35,939 nucleotides of DNA from the NCBI GenBank assembly GCA_031552535.1, contig JAVBMJ010000066.1:1-35939 (forward strand). The letters are read 5' to 3'. A program made the position numbers and the translations under genes. This document shows, one piece after another, positions 22,427 through 30,645 of the stretch (positions are counted from its first letter, which is position 1; every line of letters starts with the position of its first letter). Origin of the DNA: JAVBMJ01 sp031552535. Lineage in GTDB: Bacteria > Bacteroidota > Bacteroidia > Bacteroidales > Rikenellaceae. Below the pieces are notes generated by a model. It was given only the letters and a program-made list of their open reading frames with translations, ran no database searches and was not told the origin of the DNA.

Positions 22427-22434
22427 CAAAGGTA
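22427..22434 (-). promoter_or_regulatory. Bacteroidetes -7 element of lpxC/fabZ
   Basis: On the minus strand TACCTTTG fits TAnnTTTG exactly, giving a leader of about 40 nt. The divergent box at 22477-22484 drives the opposite gene. Confidence 0.6.
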
Positions 22435-22476
22435 TTAATTTTTTTATTTATGTATAACTATTACGCCGTTTTTGCC

Positions 22477-22484
22477 TATTTTTG
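22477..22484 (+). promoter_or_regulatory. Bacteroidetes -7 element of the TonB-like gene
   Basis: TATTTTTG fits TAnnTTTG, with a predicted start about 70 nt before the ATG at 22561. It is divergent from the lpxC/fabZ promoter, 43 nt away. Confidence 0.5.
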
Positions 22485-22560
22485 TCGTTGCAGCCGGGCG
22501 AAAAGTCCCGGCAATCGGCTTTGACCGGAGTTCATCCGGACATTCCGCCACGATAAATAA

Positions 22561-23358
22561 ATGGAAGAAAAAAATATATCCAAAATAAAAGATCCATTAA
22601 GATTGCCGTTCACCGCAGGTGGCAGCGGCGATGCCGGTGAGTGGGCTTACAACCATCGCGTGGGCTTGTGTGTGACAGTGATAGCATATCTTCTTGCAGG
22701 TATCATATTCATGTCGGCAAAAATAGCTGTCGGGCAGAAGCAACAGGTTTCAGCATTTTACGTGGATCTTGTCGACGAGCGCAAACCCGACCGGCAGACA
22801 CCGGAGGTACGCGAAATAGCGGCGGCAACCGACTACTCGGACATACACAACCGTATATCGAACGAAAATGCCACTCGCCAAGGTTCGCTCGACGACCGTC
22901 TGCGCGACGACCGCGGGACGGACGCTTCACGCATCTACGAAGAGGCGCGCGAGGCCCAGGAGCGTATGCGTGGCAACCGCGAGGCTTGGGAACGTGGTTT
23001 GGGCGAGGATCGTGCCACCACCGGGGGGAACACGCAAAAAGACGATGCCAAACGCGAAGACGTCAGGATGAAAGGGCGTGTGACGGTCGAATTTTCGTTG
23101 ATCAACCCATTGCGTACATCGGTAAAACTGGTGGTGCCTGCATATAAGTGCGAAGGCGGAGGGGAAGTCGTTGTTTCGATAACGGTCAACAACAACGGGT
23201 CGGTGACAGATGCCGGTGTAAGCGCCGCCTCGACCACCGCCGACCGGTGCATGGCCGATGCCGCCCTCGCCGCGGCCCGCGCCTCACGTTTCAATGTCGA
23301 TCCATCGGCCCCGAAGAACCATACCGGGACGATCAGCTATATATTTATCCCGCAGTAA
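22561..23358 (+). CDS. TonB-like single-pass membrane protein
   Basis: A cytoplasmic stretch of about 32 residues, one membrane helix (VGLCVTVIAYLLAGIIFMSA, about 34-53), a charged helical periplasmic region (about 70-170, EEAREAQERMRGNREAWERG) and a small C-terminal domain. The last part (GGGEVVVSITVNNNGSVTDA, then DAALAAARASRFNVDPSAPK and GTISYIFIP) follows the TonB C-terminal pattern of one strand, a helix and a final strand. It could pass energy from the inner membrane to a TonB-dependent transporter, or be a TonB-fold scaffold with another role. No ExbB/ExbD or SusC homologue is visible here. The mannosidase pair starts 108 nt downstream on the same strand. Family call moderate. Confidence 0.75.
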   Translation: MEEKNISKIKDPLRLPFTAGGSGDAGEWAYNHRVGLCVTVIAYLLAGIIFMSAKIAVGQKQQVSAFYVDLVDERKPDRQTPEVREIAAATDYSDIHNRISNENATRQGSLDDRLRDDRGTDASRIYEEAREAQERMRGNREAWERGLGEDRATTGGNTQKDDAKREDVRMKGRVTVEFSLINPLRTSVKLVVPAYKCEGGGEVVVSITVNNNGSVTDAGVSAASTTADRCMADAALAAARASRFNVDPSAPKNHTGTISYIFIPQ

Positions 23359-23466
23359 GACCGGCAGTAAACTGCGCACCGGTTCCCGAGCCTGATTCAG
23401 TCATGTCATCATATCCGGGATGGGAACAACTTTTCCGGCATTCAATCCTTAATCCGCATTACTTAT

Positions 23467-24885
23467 ATGAAACCAAAACATGTCATACTGCTGCTCGCCG
23501 CCACCATATGTTCGGCAACGCTTTCAGCCCAGCAGAAATACGCGTCCAAGCGTCAACCGCAGGAAAAAAGGCTGTTCACATCGCAAGCAATCGAAAAAGA
23601 GATTATCCGCGTCAAAGGGCTGCTGAAGAATCCGAAGCTGGCATGGATGTTCGAAAACTGTTTTCCCAACACGCTCGAAACAACGGTACACTACCGGCTT
23701 AAGGACGGCGTGCCCGACACGTTCGTCATCACGGGCGACATACATGCCATGTGGCTGCGCGATTCGGGCGCACAGGTGTGGCCTTACGTACAGTTTGCCG
23801 CCCGCGATGTGGAATTGCAAAAAATGATAGCCGGCGTGATAAACCGTCAATTCTATTGCATTACCGTAGACCCATATGCCAATGCCTTTAACGACGGCCC
23901 GACGGGAGGCGAATGGACCAGCGACGTGTCGAACGTGCCAATCAGTCCCGAAGTCCACGAACGCAAGTGGGAGATCGACTCGCACTGTTATCCCATACGC
24001 CTGGCACACCACTACTGGAAAACCACCGGTGATGTTTCGGTCTTCGGGCCGACGTGGATCGCCGCCGTCGAAAATATCCTGAAGACCCTGCGTGAACAGC
24101 AACGCAAAGACGGGCCCGGCGAATACTTTTTCCTGCGCGTCACCGACCGCCAGTTGGACACAAAAAATAACCGGGGCTGGGGGAATCCCGTAAAACCCAA
24201 CGGGCTGATAGCCTCGTCGTTCCGTCCATCGGACGACGCCACGACATTCGAGTTCCTCGTGCCGTCGAACTTCTTTGCCGTCACCTCGCTCCGTAAAGCC
24301 GCCGAAATACTCTCGACTGTAAATAAGCGCAACGACCTGGCCGGGCAATGCAGGTCGCTGGCCGCCGAAGTCGAACAGGCATTAAAAGAGCACGCCACCT
24401 ACGAGCATCCTAAATACGGGACGATATATGCGTTCGAGGTGGACGGCTTCGGCAACAAGTACCTCACCGATGACGCCAATGTCCCCAGCCTGCTGGCAAT
24501 GGCTTATCTGGGCGACGTGGCCTCTGACGACCCCATATACCGCAACACCCGCAATTTCGTGTGGAGCGAGGACAACCCTTACTTTTTTAGAGGCAAGGCC
24601 GGTGAAGGCATCGGGGGGCCTCACATAGGCCGTTATAATATGATATGGCCTATGAGCATAATGATGAGGGCTTTCACTTCGACCTCCGATGAGGAGATCG
24701 CACATTGCGTAAAGATGCTGATGGAGACCGACGCCGGAACGGGCTTCATACATGAGTCGTTCGACAAGGACGACCCGATGGAGTTCACCCGGGAATGGTT
24801 CGCATGGCAAAACACCCTCTTCGGCGAACTTATAATAAAACTGATCGGCGACGGCAAACTCGACCTGCTTAACTCTATAAAATAA
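23467..24885 (+). CDS. Glycoside hydrolase family 125 (exo-alpha-1,6-mannosidase)
   Basis: A signal peptide (about residues 1-22, ending ATLSAQQ) exports the enzyme to the periplasm. The (alpha/alpha)6 domain shows GH125 signatures: TFVITGDIHAMWLRDSGAQV, DPYANAFNDGPTGGEWTSDV, HERKWEIDSHCYPIRLAHHY and, near the end, GTGFIHESFDKDDPMEFTRE. GH125 enzymes are metal-independent inverting exo-alpha-1,6-mannosidases acting on N-glycan cores and mannans. The stop codon overlaps the start of the GH92 gene by one base (TAATG), so the two are translationally coupled and probably work one after the other on alpha-mannosides. Length of 472 residues is normal. Confidence 0.93.
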   Translation: MKPKHVILLLAATICSATLSAQQKYASKRQPQEKRLFTSQAIEKEIIRVKGLLKNPKLAWMFENCFPNTLETTVHYRLKDGVPDTFVITGDIHAMWLRDSGAQVWPYVQFAARDVELQKMIAGVINRQFYCITVDPYANAFNDGPTGGEWTSDVSNVPISPEVHERKWEIDSHCYPIRLAHHYWKTTGDVSVFGPTWIAAVENILKTLREQQRKDGPGEYFFLRVTDRQLDTKNNRGWGNPVKPNGLIASSFRPSDDATTFEFLVPSNFFAVTSLRKAAEILSTVNKRNDLAGQCRSLAAEVEQALKEHATYEHPKYGTIYAFEVDGFGNKYLTDDANVPSLLAMAYLGDVASDDPIYRNTRNFVWSEDNPYFFRGKAGEGIGGPHIGRYNMIWPMSIMMRAFTSTSDEEIAHCVKMLMETDAGTGFIHESFDKDDPMEFTREWFAWQNTLFGELIIKLIGDGKLDLLNSIK

Positions 24886-27182
24886 TGGCCATGGCAAAAC
24901 ACATCAGGGTGGCGGTAATCGTCGCCGCAGTGCTTGCCGCAGGATGCTGCGGAAAACGGGAGGAGATGCCGGAACATTTTTCGGATTACGCGAACCCGCT
25001 GATGGGGACCCAATCGGAGTACCTGCTCTCGGCGGGCAATACCTATCCGGCCATAGCACTACCCTGGGGTATGAATTTCTGGACTCCCCAGACGGGCAAA
25101 ATGGGTGACGGATGGGCATACACCTACGGAGCCCACCATATCCGCGGCATCAAACAAACCCACCAGCCCAGCCCGTGGATCAACGACTACGGACAGTTTT
25201 CGCTCATGCCGGTGAACGGGCGCGGAAAGATATCGGAGGAAGATCGCAAGAGTTGGTTTTCACACAGGTCGGAAACTGTCCGGCCATACTACTACAGTGT
25301 GTACCTCGCCGACCACGACATTACGGCCGAAGTGTCGCCCACGGAGCGTGCTGCCGTTTTCAGGTTCACATTCCCCGAGAGCGATTCTACGGGGGTGGTG
25401 ATAGACGCCTTCGACCGGGGATCGTATGTCAAGGTCATACCGGAGGAGAACAGCATCGTGGGTTACACGACACGCAACAGCGGCGGAGTTCCGGATAATT
25501 TCCGCAACTGGTTCGTAATCAGTTTCGACACACCGTTCAGCATGGCCGAAGTGTGGGAAGGATACAAGGTATTGCCTGGTGCGTCGGAGTCGGAAGGCAA
25601 CCACGCCGGCGCCGTAGTGGGCTTCACCACAAAACGCGGTCAACGCGTCTCGGCACGCGTAGCTTCGTCGTTCATAAGCCTCGAACAGGCGTACAGGAAC
25701 CTGCAGGAACTCGGCCAGGACCAGTTCGATGAAGTGAAAACCAAAGCACAACAACGTTGGGACGAAATACTGGGGCGCGTAGCTGTCGAAGGCGGCACGG
25801 ACGAACAGCTACGAACTTTCTATTCATGCCTTTACCGAAGCGTGCTGTTTCCCCGCAAATTCTACGAGATGGACGCAAAGGGCGATCCGGTGCATTACAG
25901 TCCCTACAACGGGGAGGTGCGACCTGGATACATGTACACCGACACCGGTTTCTGGGATACATTCCGGGCGCTGTTGCCGCTCGTCAACCTGCTATACCCC
26001 TCCGTGTCGGCGGAGATACAGCAGGGTCTGACCAACGCCTGGCTCGAAAGCGGCTTCCTGCCCGAATGGGCTAGTCCCGGGCACCGCAATTGCATGGTGG
26101 GCAACAACTCGGCTTCGGTGGTAGCCGATGCCGCGATAAAGGGCATCACCGGCGCCGACCTCGAAACCCTCTACAAAGCGATGGTAGCGGCCACCGACAG
26201 TGTCCACCAGAAAGTGCACTCCACGGGCCGCCTGGGTCATGAATATTACAACACGCTGGGCTATGTGCCCTACGATGCGGGTATCGACGAAAGCGTGGCC
26301 CGCACGCTGGAATACGCCTACGACGACTGGTGTATACTACAGGTGGCCAAGCTTCTGGGACGGCCTCAGGAGGAGATCGACAAATGGACGGCACGCGCCA
26401 TGAATTACCGCAACGTGTTCGACGATTCGACCTGTTTGATGCGCGGGAAAAACCGCGACGGCTCGTGGCAGACCCCGTTCAGTCCCTACAAATGGGGTGA
26501 CGCGTTCACTGAAGGGAACAGCTGGCACTACACGTGGAGCGTTTTCCACGATGTGAGGGGTTTGATCGATCTGATGGGTGGCGAAGAGAAATTCGTGACG
26601 ATGCTCGATTCTGTATTCGTCGTGCCGCCGGTATACGATTGCAGCTATTACGGTTTCGCGATACACGAGATCACCGAAATGTGTGTGATGAACATGGGCA
26701 ACTACGCCCACGGCAACCAGCCGATACAGCATATGACCTATCTATACGATTGGGCCGGAGAGCCGTGGAAGACCCAGTATTGGGTGCGCGAGGTGATGAA
26801 TCGCATGTACACACCATATCCGGACGGCTACTGCGGAGACGAGGACAACGGCCAGACGTCGGCCTGGTATGTATTTTCGGCGTTGGGATTCTATCCGGTT
26901 TGTCCCGCCTCCGACGAGTACGCATTGGGAGCCCCCCTGTTCCGCAAGGCGGTGGTGACGCTCGAAAATGGCAAAAAGATAACCGTCGAAGCTCCGGACA
27001 ATTCGGCTGCGAACCGCTATGTGGCGCGGCTGTCGCTCAACGGCCGCAAGTGGACGAAGAATTATGTGAATCACAGCTCCCTGATACAGGGAGCGGCTCT
27101 GAAATTCAAGATGGCCGCAGAAGCCGATCACAAACGTGGTACGGCCCCTGAAGACCGCCCCGGTTCGATGAATACACTTTGA
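24885..27182 (+). CDS. Glycoside hydrolase family 92 alpha-mannosidase, predicted lipoprotein
   Basis: The N terminus (IRVAVIVAAVLAAGCCGK) has a lipobox, LAAGC (Cys21 from the first ATG), so the enzyme is probably lipid-anchored in the envelope. The beta-sandwich begins YANPLMGTQSEYLLSAGNTY. The catalytic (alpha/alpha)6 domain carries EGNSWHYTWSVFHDV with the likely acid E543, and GYCGDEDNGQTSAWYVFSAL near the catalytic base. GH92 enzymes are calcium-dependent inverting exo-alpha-mannosidases, mostly alpha-1,2 or alpha-1,3. The start overlaps the GH125 stop; a second ATG at 24891 is equally possible. The 765-residue length is normal. A strong terminator follows. With GH125 it suggests use of host N-glycans or fungal mannan. 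Confidence 0.95.
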   Translation: MAMAKHIRVAVIVAAVLAAGCCGKREEMPEHFSDYANPLMGTQSEYLLSAGNTYPAIALPWGMNFWTPQTGKMGDGWAYTYGAHHIRGIKQTHQPSPWINDYGQFSLMPVNGRGKISEEDRKSWFSHRSETVRPYYYSVYLADHDITAEVSPTERAAVFRFTFPESDSTGVVIDAFDRGSYVKVIPEENSIVGYTTRNSGGVPDNFRNWFVISFDTPFSMAEVWEGYKVLPGASESEGNHAGAVVGFTTKRGQRVSARVASSFISLEQAYRNLQELGQDQFDEVKTKAQQRWDEILGRVAVEGGTDEQLRTFYSCLYRSVLFPRKFYEMDAKGDPVHYSPYNGEVRPGYMYTDTGFWDTFRALLPLVNLLYPSVSAEIQQGLTNAWLESGFLPEWASPGHRNCMVGNNSASVVADAAIKGITGADLETLYKAMVAATDSVHQKVHSTGRLGHEYYNTLGYVPYDAGIDESVARTLEYAYDDWCILQVAKLLGRPQEEIDKWTARAMNYRNVFDDSTCLMRGKNRDGSWQTPFSPYKWGDAFTEGNSWHYTWSVFHDVRGLIDLMGGEEKFVTMLDSVFVVPPVYDCSYYGFAIHEITEMCVMNMGNYAHGNQPIQHMTYLYDWAGEPWKTQYWVREVMNRMYTPYPDGYCGDEDNGQTSAWYVFSALGFYPVCPASDEYALGAPLFRKAVVTLENGKKITVEAPDNSAANRYVARLSLNGRKWTKNYVNHSSLIQGAALKFKMAAEADHKRGTAPEDRPGSMNTL

Positions 27183-27205
27183 CCCGGTAGCTGTATAATT
27201 TGTTT

Positions 27206-27242
27206 ATCGCCCGCCTTTCCATGCAGAGGCGGGCGATTTTTT
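27206..27242 (+). terminator. Strong intrinsic terminator after the mannosidase pair
   Basis: ATCGCCCGCCT (27206-27216) pairs with AGGCGGGCGAT (27227-27237), followed by a T-run. A short repeat-end remnant (TTTAGACAGACTCTTA) follows directly. Confidence 0.85.
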
Positions 27243-27336
27243 AGACAGACTCTTATATAAAGCAACCAAACAGCATCTGCTTTCTTCCTTACACGTGTTA
27301 TTTTCACGTCGGTGACCATTATTCTCAAAAAACATT

Positions 27337-27344
27337 TAACTTTG
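27337..27344 (+). promoter_or_regulatory. Bacteroidetes -7 element upstream of the structured RNA candidate
   Basis: TAACTTTG fits TAnnTTTG and lies between the mannosidase terminator and the structured region. No clear -33 TTG was seen. Confidence 0.35.
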
Positions 27345-27446
27345 TCATTATAAATCACCAACATGTTTTGCCTATGAATTGAACCATCATATTAATTTAA
27401 GCACACAATCCTTTAAGACATAAGGATTTACATATAAAAGCGTTAG

Positions 27447-27582
27447 CTTTATTCTTTGCTTTCTGAAAACTGGAAATCTTCACTGAGCAGTCACTGAGTA
27501 AGGTAACGCCCACGATTCTCGTGGGCTTTACTCGTTTATTTGACTGCAAAGGTTTTCCAGTACCTCAGAAAGCAAGTAAAAG
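27447..27582 (+). ncRNA. Candidate rod-shaped structured RNA (6S-like architecture)
   Basis: Five nested stems fold one long rod. TTGCTTTCTGA (27456-27466) pairs with TCAGAAAGCAA (27565-27575). ACTGGAAA (27469-27476) pairs with TTTCCAGT (27554-27561). GCAGTCA (27487-27493) pairs with TGACTGC (27541-27547). GAGTAA (27496-27501) pairs with TTACTC (27528-27533). GCCCACGA (27508-27515) pairs with TCGTGGGC (27519-27526). The internal loops are asymmetric. No reading frame explains the pairing. A terminator and a -7 box lie upstream, and a separate -7 box (TAAATTTG, 27629) lies between the rod and the next gene, so it looks like its own transcription unit. The rod is self-complementary, so the strand is uncertain. 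It could be 6S RNA, another small RNA or a leader element. Confidence 0.5.
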
Positions 27583-27584
27583 TG

Positions 27585-27632
27585 TTTAGTCCACGTTTTT
27601 TTGTGCCTGTGCCACATTTTTGACGGACTAAA
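27585..27632 (+). other. Second stem-loop, 3' of the rod
   Basis: TTTAGTCC (27585-27592) pairs with GGACTAAA (27625-27632), enclosing TGTG/CACA and a run of seven T (27596-27602). It may belong to the same RNA or to the promoter region of the next gene, since TAAATTTG overlaps its right arm. Confidence 0.4.
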
Positions 27633-27772
27633 TTTGGCAGTTGAACTTGCAGCATCTGACAGATGCAAAGTGTTGTTTGGCGAAACCGGGTGCACCAGTT
27701 GTAGCCCCGCGCAAAACAGTCGGTCCCACACTTTCATTCATCTTACGCTTCCAGGGGTCGGGAAGCCGTTTC

Positions 27773-28825
27773 ATGGATATGGATAAAAAAATTAAGCACC
27801 GGGCACCATTAAGCGTTTCAGGAATAATATGCGCATTAGGCGTTTGCCTGCTGTCTTATTCCTGCGCAGTACAAAAAGACATAAACTATTCAATTATCTC
27901 AGTTCCCGAGGAAGGCGGCATCAACTTCGTCAGAATCACCGACGACGCCGATAAGGTGACCAATCCCGTACCTGCGTCGGGGACATTCAGCATCAGCGGC
28001 ATAAGCGGAACGACAAACATCATTACCTGGTGGGTCAATCCGGTCATCGGCCTCTCGCCCGACGGGAGCAAGGTGGCTTACCTGAACTACAAGGAAAACA
28101 TGTCGAACATCATGGAAAAGAGCGCCACAACGGGCGGTCCGTCCACACAACGGACATTCCGTAGCCGCGTGACCGATTTTTCGTGGTCACCCGACGGACA
28201 AAAATTCTGCTTTTCAGAGTTCCGCAACAATGTTTCCAACATCTATATGGTCAATGCCGGTCAAGGGTCGGTAGTAAGGCAGATATCTACAACATCGGCC
28301 AACGACTACTCTCCGACGATGAGCCACGACGGAAATACGGTCTATTTCCACCGCAGAGAGGGGACCGATATTTACAGCTTATGGAGTTTTGACATCGAAA
28401 AAAATCTCTTCTCGAATTATTCGCGCGGCATGACACCGTGTGTGGTGCCACAGAACACCAATATCATATACTGCGCCAGGTTTACCACCAACAAAGAGAG
28501 CGAGATATGGAAACTTAACCTCGAAACCGGCACCGAGGAGATATTGCTGTCGAAACCCGGGAGGAGTTTCACTACGCCCAAAATATCGCCCAACGGGCAA
28601 TGGATACTTTGTACCGGAAGCAGCATAACTGCAAAGAATCGTCAAAATACCGACATTTATGTGATTCGCACCGACGGAACGATGTTCACGCAACTCACCT
28701 ACCACCCCGGCAACGACCTGTCGGCAATATGGAGCCCCGACGGCAAGAGCGTTTTTTTCGTTTCCCAAAGGGGAACAAACAAAGATAACACATACAATGT
28801 CTGGAAAATGGATTTCAACCTGTAA
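27773..28825 (+). CDS. Beta-propeller (TolB-like/WD40-like PD40) lipoprotein
   Basis: I start at the ATG at 27773, which gives a lipoprotein signal: a basic MDKKIKHR, a hydrophobic core and lipobox LSYSC. The body repeats the PD40 blade signature, xxSPDGxxVAY: GLSPDGSKVAYLN, SWSPDGQKFCFSE, MSHDGNTVYFHRR, ISPNGQWILCTGS and WSPDGKSVFFVSQ, giving five to six visible blades. TolB-like propellers are protein-interaction platforms in the envelope. The next gene is an outer-membrane barrel 21 nt away, so the pair probably forms an outer-membrane complex. The upstream frame could be read further but lacks a signal peptide. Function beyond the fold is not known. Confidence 0.85.
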   Translation: MDMDKKIKHRAPLSVSGIICALGVCLLSYSCAVQKDINYSIISVPEEGGINFVRITDDADKVTNPVPASGTFSISGISGTTNIITWWVNPVIGLSPDGSKVAYLNYKENMSNIMEKSATTGGPSTQRTFRSRVTDFSWSPDGQKFCFSEFRNNVSNIYMVNAGQGSVVRQISTTSANDYSPTMSHDGNTVYFHRREGTDIYSLWSFDIEKNLFSNYSRGMTPCVVPQNTNIIYCARFTTNKESEIWKLNLETGTEEILLSKPGRSFTTPKISPNGQWILCTGSSITAKNRQNTDIYVIRTDGTMFTQLTYHPGNDLSAIWSPDGKSVFFVSQRGTNKDNTYNVWKMDFNL

Positions 28826-28846
28826 TCATTAAAACCATAAAACGCA

Positions 28847-29554
28847 ATGAAAATCACAATATACTCTACCATTCTGGCGGCTTTCGGCCTGCTTACCGTC
28901 CACAATGCCTCGGCACAATACGCCGAAGAACAGAATACCGGCATATTCAAAAAAATCAGCGCTCCGTCAGGCAAAACCACGTTCGGCGTCCGCACAGGTA
29001 TCGATTTCGCCTCGGTAAAAGAAACAGACGAAACAGGAAATAAAGGCCTCACGAGTTTCAACCTGGGACTGTCGGTAGATATGCCCTTAGCAGGAAACAT
29101 ATATCTGCAATCGGGACTTTTTTTCACCGGAAAAGGATGGAAATACGAAGATTTCGGAGAATACGAGATCTATAAATCCACCGTATCGTTGGGGTATTTG
29201 CAAATCCCGGCCATGCTGGCATACCATCACCCGTTCTCCGATGCACTTAAGTTGCAGATATACACAGGCCCTTATGTGGCCTATGGCGTTTCGGGTAAAG
29301 TAAAGTGGGAATACTCCTACAAAAATGAAGGTGAAAGCGGTTCGGATGACGCTTTCGGTGACGAAGAGGACAGCGCAGGGCTGAACCGGTTCGATTGGGG
29401 CTGGAATATAGGCGCAGGAGTGACTACAGGCAAATTTTACATCGGATTGCAATACGACCTGGGGCTTTCGAACATTCTCAATAAAGAAGCCTCCGAGGGT
29501 GATTATTCGATAAAAAACCGTACATTCTCCATAAACGTAGGGTATAATTTCTAA
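28847..29554 (+). CDS. Outer membrane beta-barrel protein (PorT-like fold)
   Basis: A signal peptide (about residues 1-23, ending ASAQY) precedes alternating beta strands with the barrel pattern of the PorT/OMP_b-brl_2 family: TTFGVRTGIDFASVKETDE, GLSVDMPLAGNIYLQSGLFF, LGYLQIPAMLAYHHPF, IYTGPYVAYGVSGKVKWEYS, WNIGAGVTTGKFYIGLQYDL and a C-terminal strand ending SINVGYNF, whose terminal Phe suits BAM-dependent insertion. It is probably a small eight-stranded barrel with an acidic extracellular loop (about 160-178). It follows the propeller lipoprotein in the same unit. The stop codon lies within a remnant of the dispersed repeat. Confidence 0.85.
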   Translation: MKITIYSTILAAFGLLTVHNASAQYAEEQNTGIFKKISAPSGKTTFGVRTGIDFASVKETDETGNKGLTSFNLGLSVDMPLAGNIYLQSGLFFTGKGWKYEDFGEYEIYKSTVSLGYLQIPAMLAYHHPFSDALKLQIYTGPYVAYGVSGKVKWEYSYKNEGESGSDDAFGDEEDSAGLNRFDWGWNIGAGVTTGKFYIGLQYDLGLSNILNKEASEGDYSIKNRTFSINVGYNF

Positions 29555-29568
29555 GAAATTGCTTTAAA
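29548..29568. repeat. Remnant repeat end spanning a stop codon
   Basis: TTTCTAAGAAATTGCTTTAA resembles the element terminus TTCTAAGAAACTGTTTAAA. The TAA of the barrel gene (29552-29554) is inside it. Confidence 0.4.
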
Positions 29569-29622
29569 TTATTACAGAATACCCATAGGTTCAGGCAGAT
29601 ACAACAAGACACGCCATCTATT

Positions 29623-29660
29623 ATTAAGCCGCCCCTTAACGTGGGCGGCTTAATGATTTT
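29623..29660. terminator. Bidirectional terminator between convergent genes
   Basis: ATTAAGCCGCCC (29623-29634) pairs with GGGCGGCTTAAT (29643-29654), followed by GATTTTAT. It ends the barrel gene and, on the minus strand, the endonuclease gene. Confidence 0.75.
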
Positions 29661-29682
29661 ATAGTATCGTATTCCAAACGGG

Positions 29683-30528
29683 TTATTGTCCGGCAAAATC
29701 GTAAAGGCGCCTGATCTCTCCGGGCCAGCGTGTCTCGTCGGGCGTTTCAAGGATCAACGGCAGGTCGTCGAAACGGCTGTCGCGGGCCACAAAACGGAAT
29801 ACCGCCTCACCAAGCACTCCCTCGCCAAGACTCTGATGGCGGTCGACATGGCTGGCCAGAGCCTTGGCCGTGTCGTTGAGGTGCATCCCCCGCAGGTAGT
29901 TGAACCCAACCACCGAATCGAACCGACCGAAAGTATCGCGGCAAGCTTCTTCGGTACGCAGGTCGTAACCCGCCGTAAATGCGTGGCATGTGTCGATACA
30001 CACCCCCACCCTCGACTTATCCTCTACACGGTCGATTATCTGTGCAAGATGTTCGAAAACAAATCCGACGTTCGAGCCCTGGCCGGCGGTATTTTCAATA
30101 ACGGCGCACACTCCCTGCGTAACGTCGAGGGCCCTGTTAATCGACTCGGATATCCGTGCCAGGCATTCGTCGACCGTAATCTGCCCCAAGCTTCCGCCGG
30201 GATGAAAGTTAAGACGGTCGAGGCCGAGTTGCTGGCAACGCTTCATCTCGTCGTTAAAAGCCCTGCGCGATTTTTCGAGATCGTCCGCCAAAGGATGTCC
30301 AAGGTTTATCAGATAGCTGTCGTGTGGCAGAATATGTTTCGGCAGGAATCCGTACCGGGTGCAATTTTCCCTGAAGGCGTCTATCGACTGCGCCGTCAGA
30401 GGTGCCGACTGCCATTGCCGTTGGTTCTTGGTGAAGAATGCAAAAGCCCCGGCTCCTATGGCATGGGCATTCAACGGGGCGTTCTCGACCCCGCCCGACG
30501 CACTTACATGCGCTCCGAAGTACTTCAT
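29683..30528 (-). CDS. nfo: Deoxyribonuclease IV (AP endonuclease)
   Basis: Endonuclease IV nicks DNA 5' of abasic sites in base excision repair, using three zinc ions. The start is MKYFGAHVSASGGVENAPLN (ATG 30528), as in the family; a longer frame upstream has no similarity. Metal-ligand motifs are in order: ILPHDSYLINLG, LNFHPGGSLG, AVIENTAGQGSNVGF, VCIDTCHAFTAGYD, GMHLNDTAKALASHVDRHQS and LILETPDE. Length of 281 residues is normal. It is a single gene, divergent from the DUF3078 gene, with the -7 boxes of the two genes about 12 nt apart. Confidence 0.96.
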   Translation of the reverse strand: MKYFGAHVSASGGVENAPLNAHAIGAGAFAFFTKNQRQWQSAPLTAQSIDAFRENCTRYGFLPKHILPHDSYLINLGHPLADDLEKSRRAFNDEMKRCQQLGLDRLNFHPGGSLGQITVDECLARISESINRALDVTQGVCAVIENTAGQGSNVGFVFEHLAQIIDRVEDKSRVGVCIDTCHAFTAGYDLRTEEACRDTFGRFDSVVGFNYLRGMHLNDTAKALASHVDRHQSLGEGVLGEAVFRFVARDSRFDDLPLILETPDETRWPGEIRRLYDFAGQ

Positions 30529-30588
30529 GATCTGATATTTTCTATTAAATGCATATTCCTGCACATGGATAAATCGCCTTTTGCAAGG

Positions 30589-30596
30589 CAAAGATA
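30589..30596 (-). promoter_or_regulatory. Bacteroidetes -7 element of nfo
   Basis: TATCTTTG on the minus strand gives a leader of about 55 nt to the ATG at 30528. Confidence 0.55.
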
Positions 30597-30607
30597 GGAA
30601 AAAAATG

Positions 30608-30615
30608 TACCTTTG
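30608..30615 (+). promoter_or_regulatory. Bacteroidetes -7 element of the DUF3078 operon
   Basis: TACCTTTG fits the consensus, with TTTG at 30580-30583 as a possible -33 box (spacer 24 nt). Predicted start near 30622, 24 nt before the ATG at 30646. Confidence 0.6.
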
Positions 30616-30645
30616 CATTACCCGGATTCAGAGTCCTTTTACAAT

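Noticed and set aside
21201..22457. Long plus-strand open frame of 418 codons
   Set aside because: It is antisense to lpxC/fabZ, which has complete catalytic motifs. The frame has the composition expected of a reverse-strand shadow of GC-rich codons.
27641..27772. Upstream extension of the propeller protein
   Set aside because: It would bury the lipoprotein signal inside the chain; the ATG at 27773 places the lipobox correctly.
29686..30597. Plus-strand open frame of 303 codons
   Set aside because: Antisense to endonuclease IV, whose metal ligands are all present.
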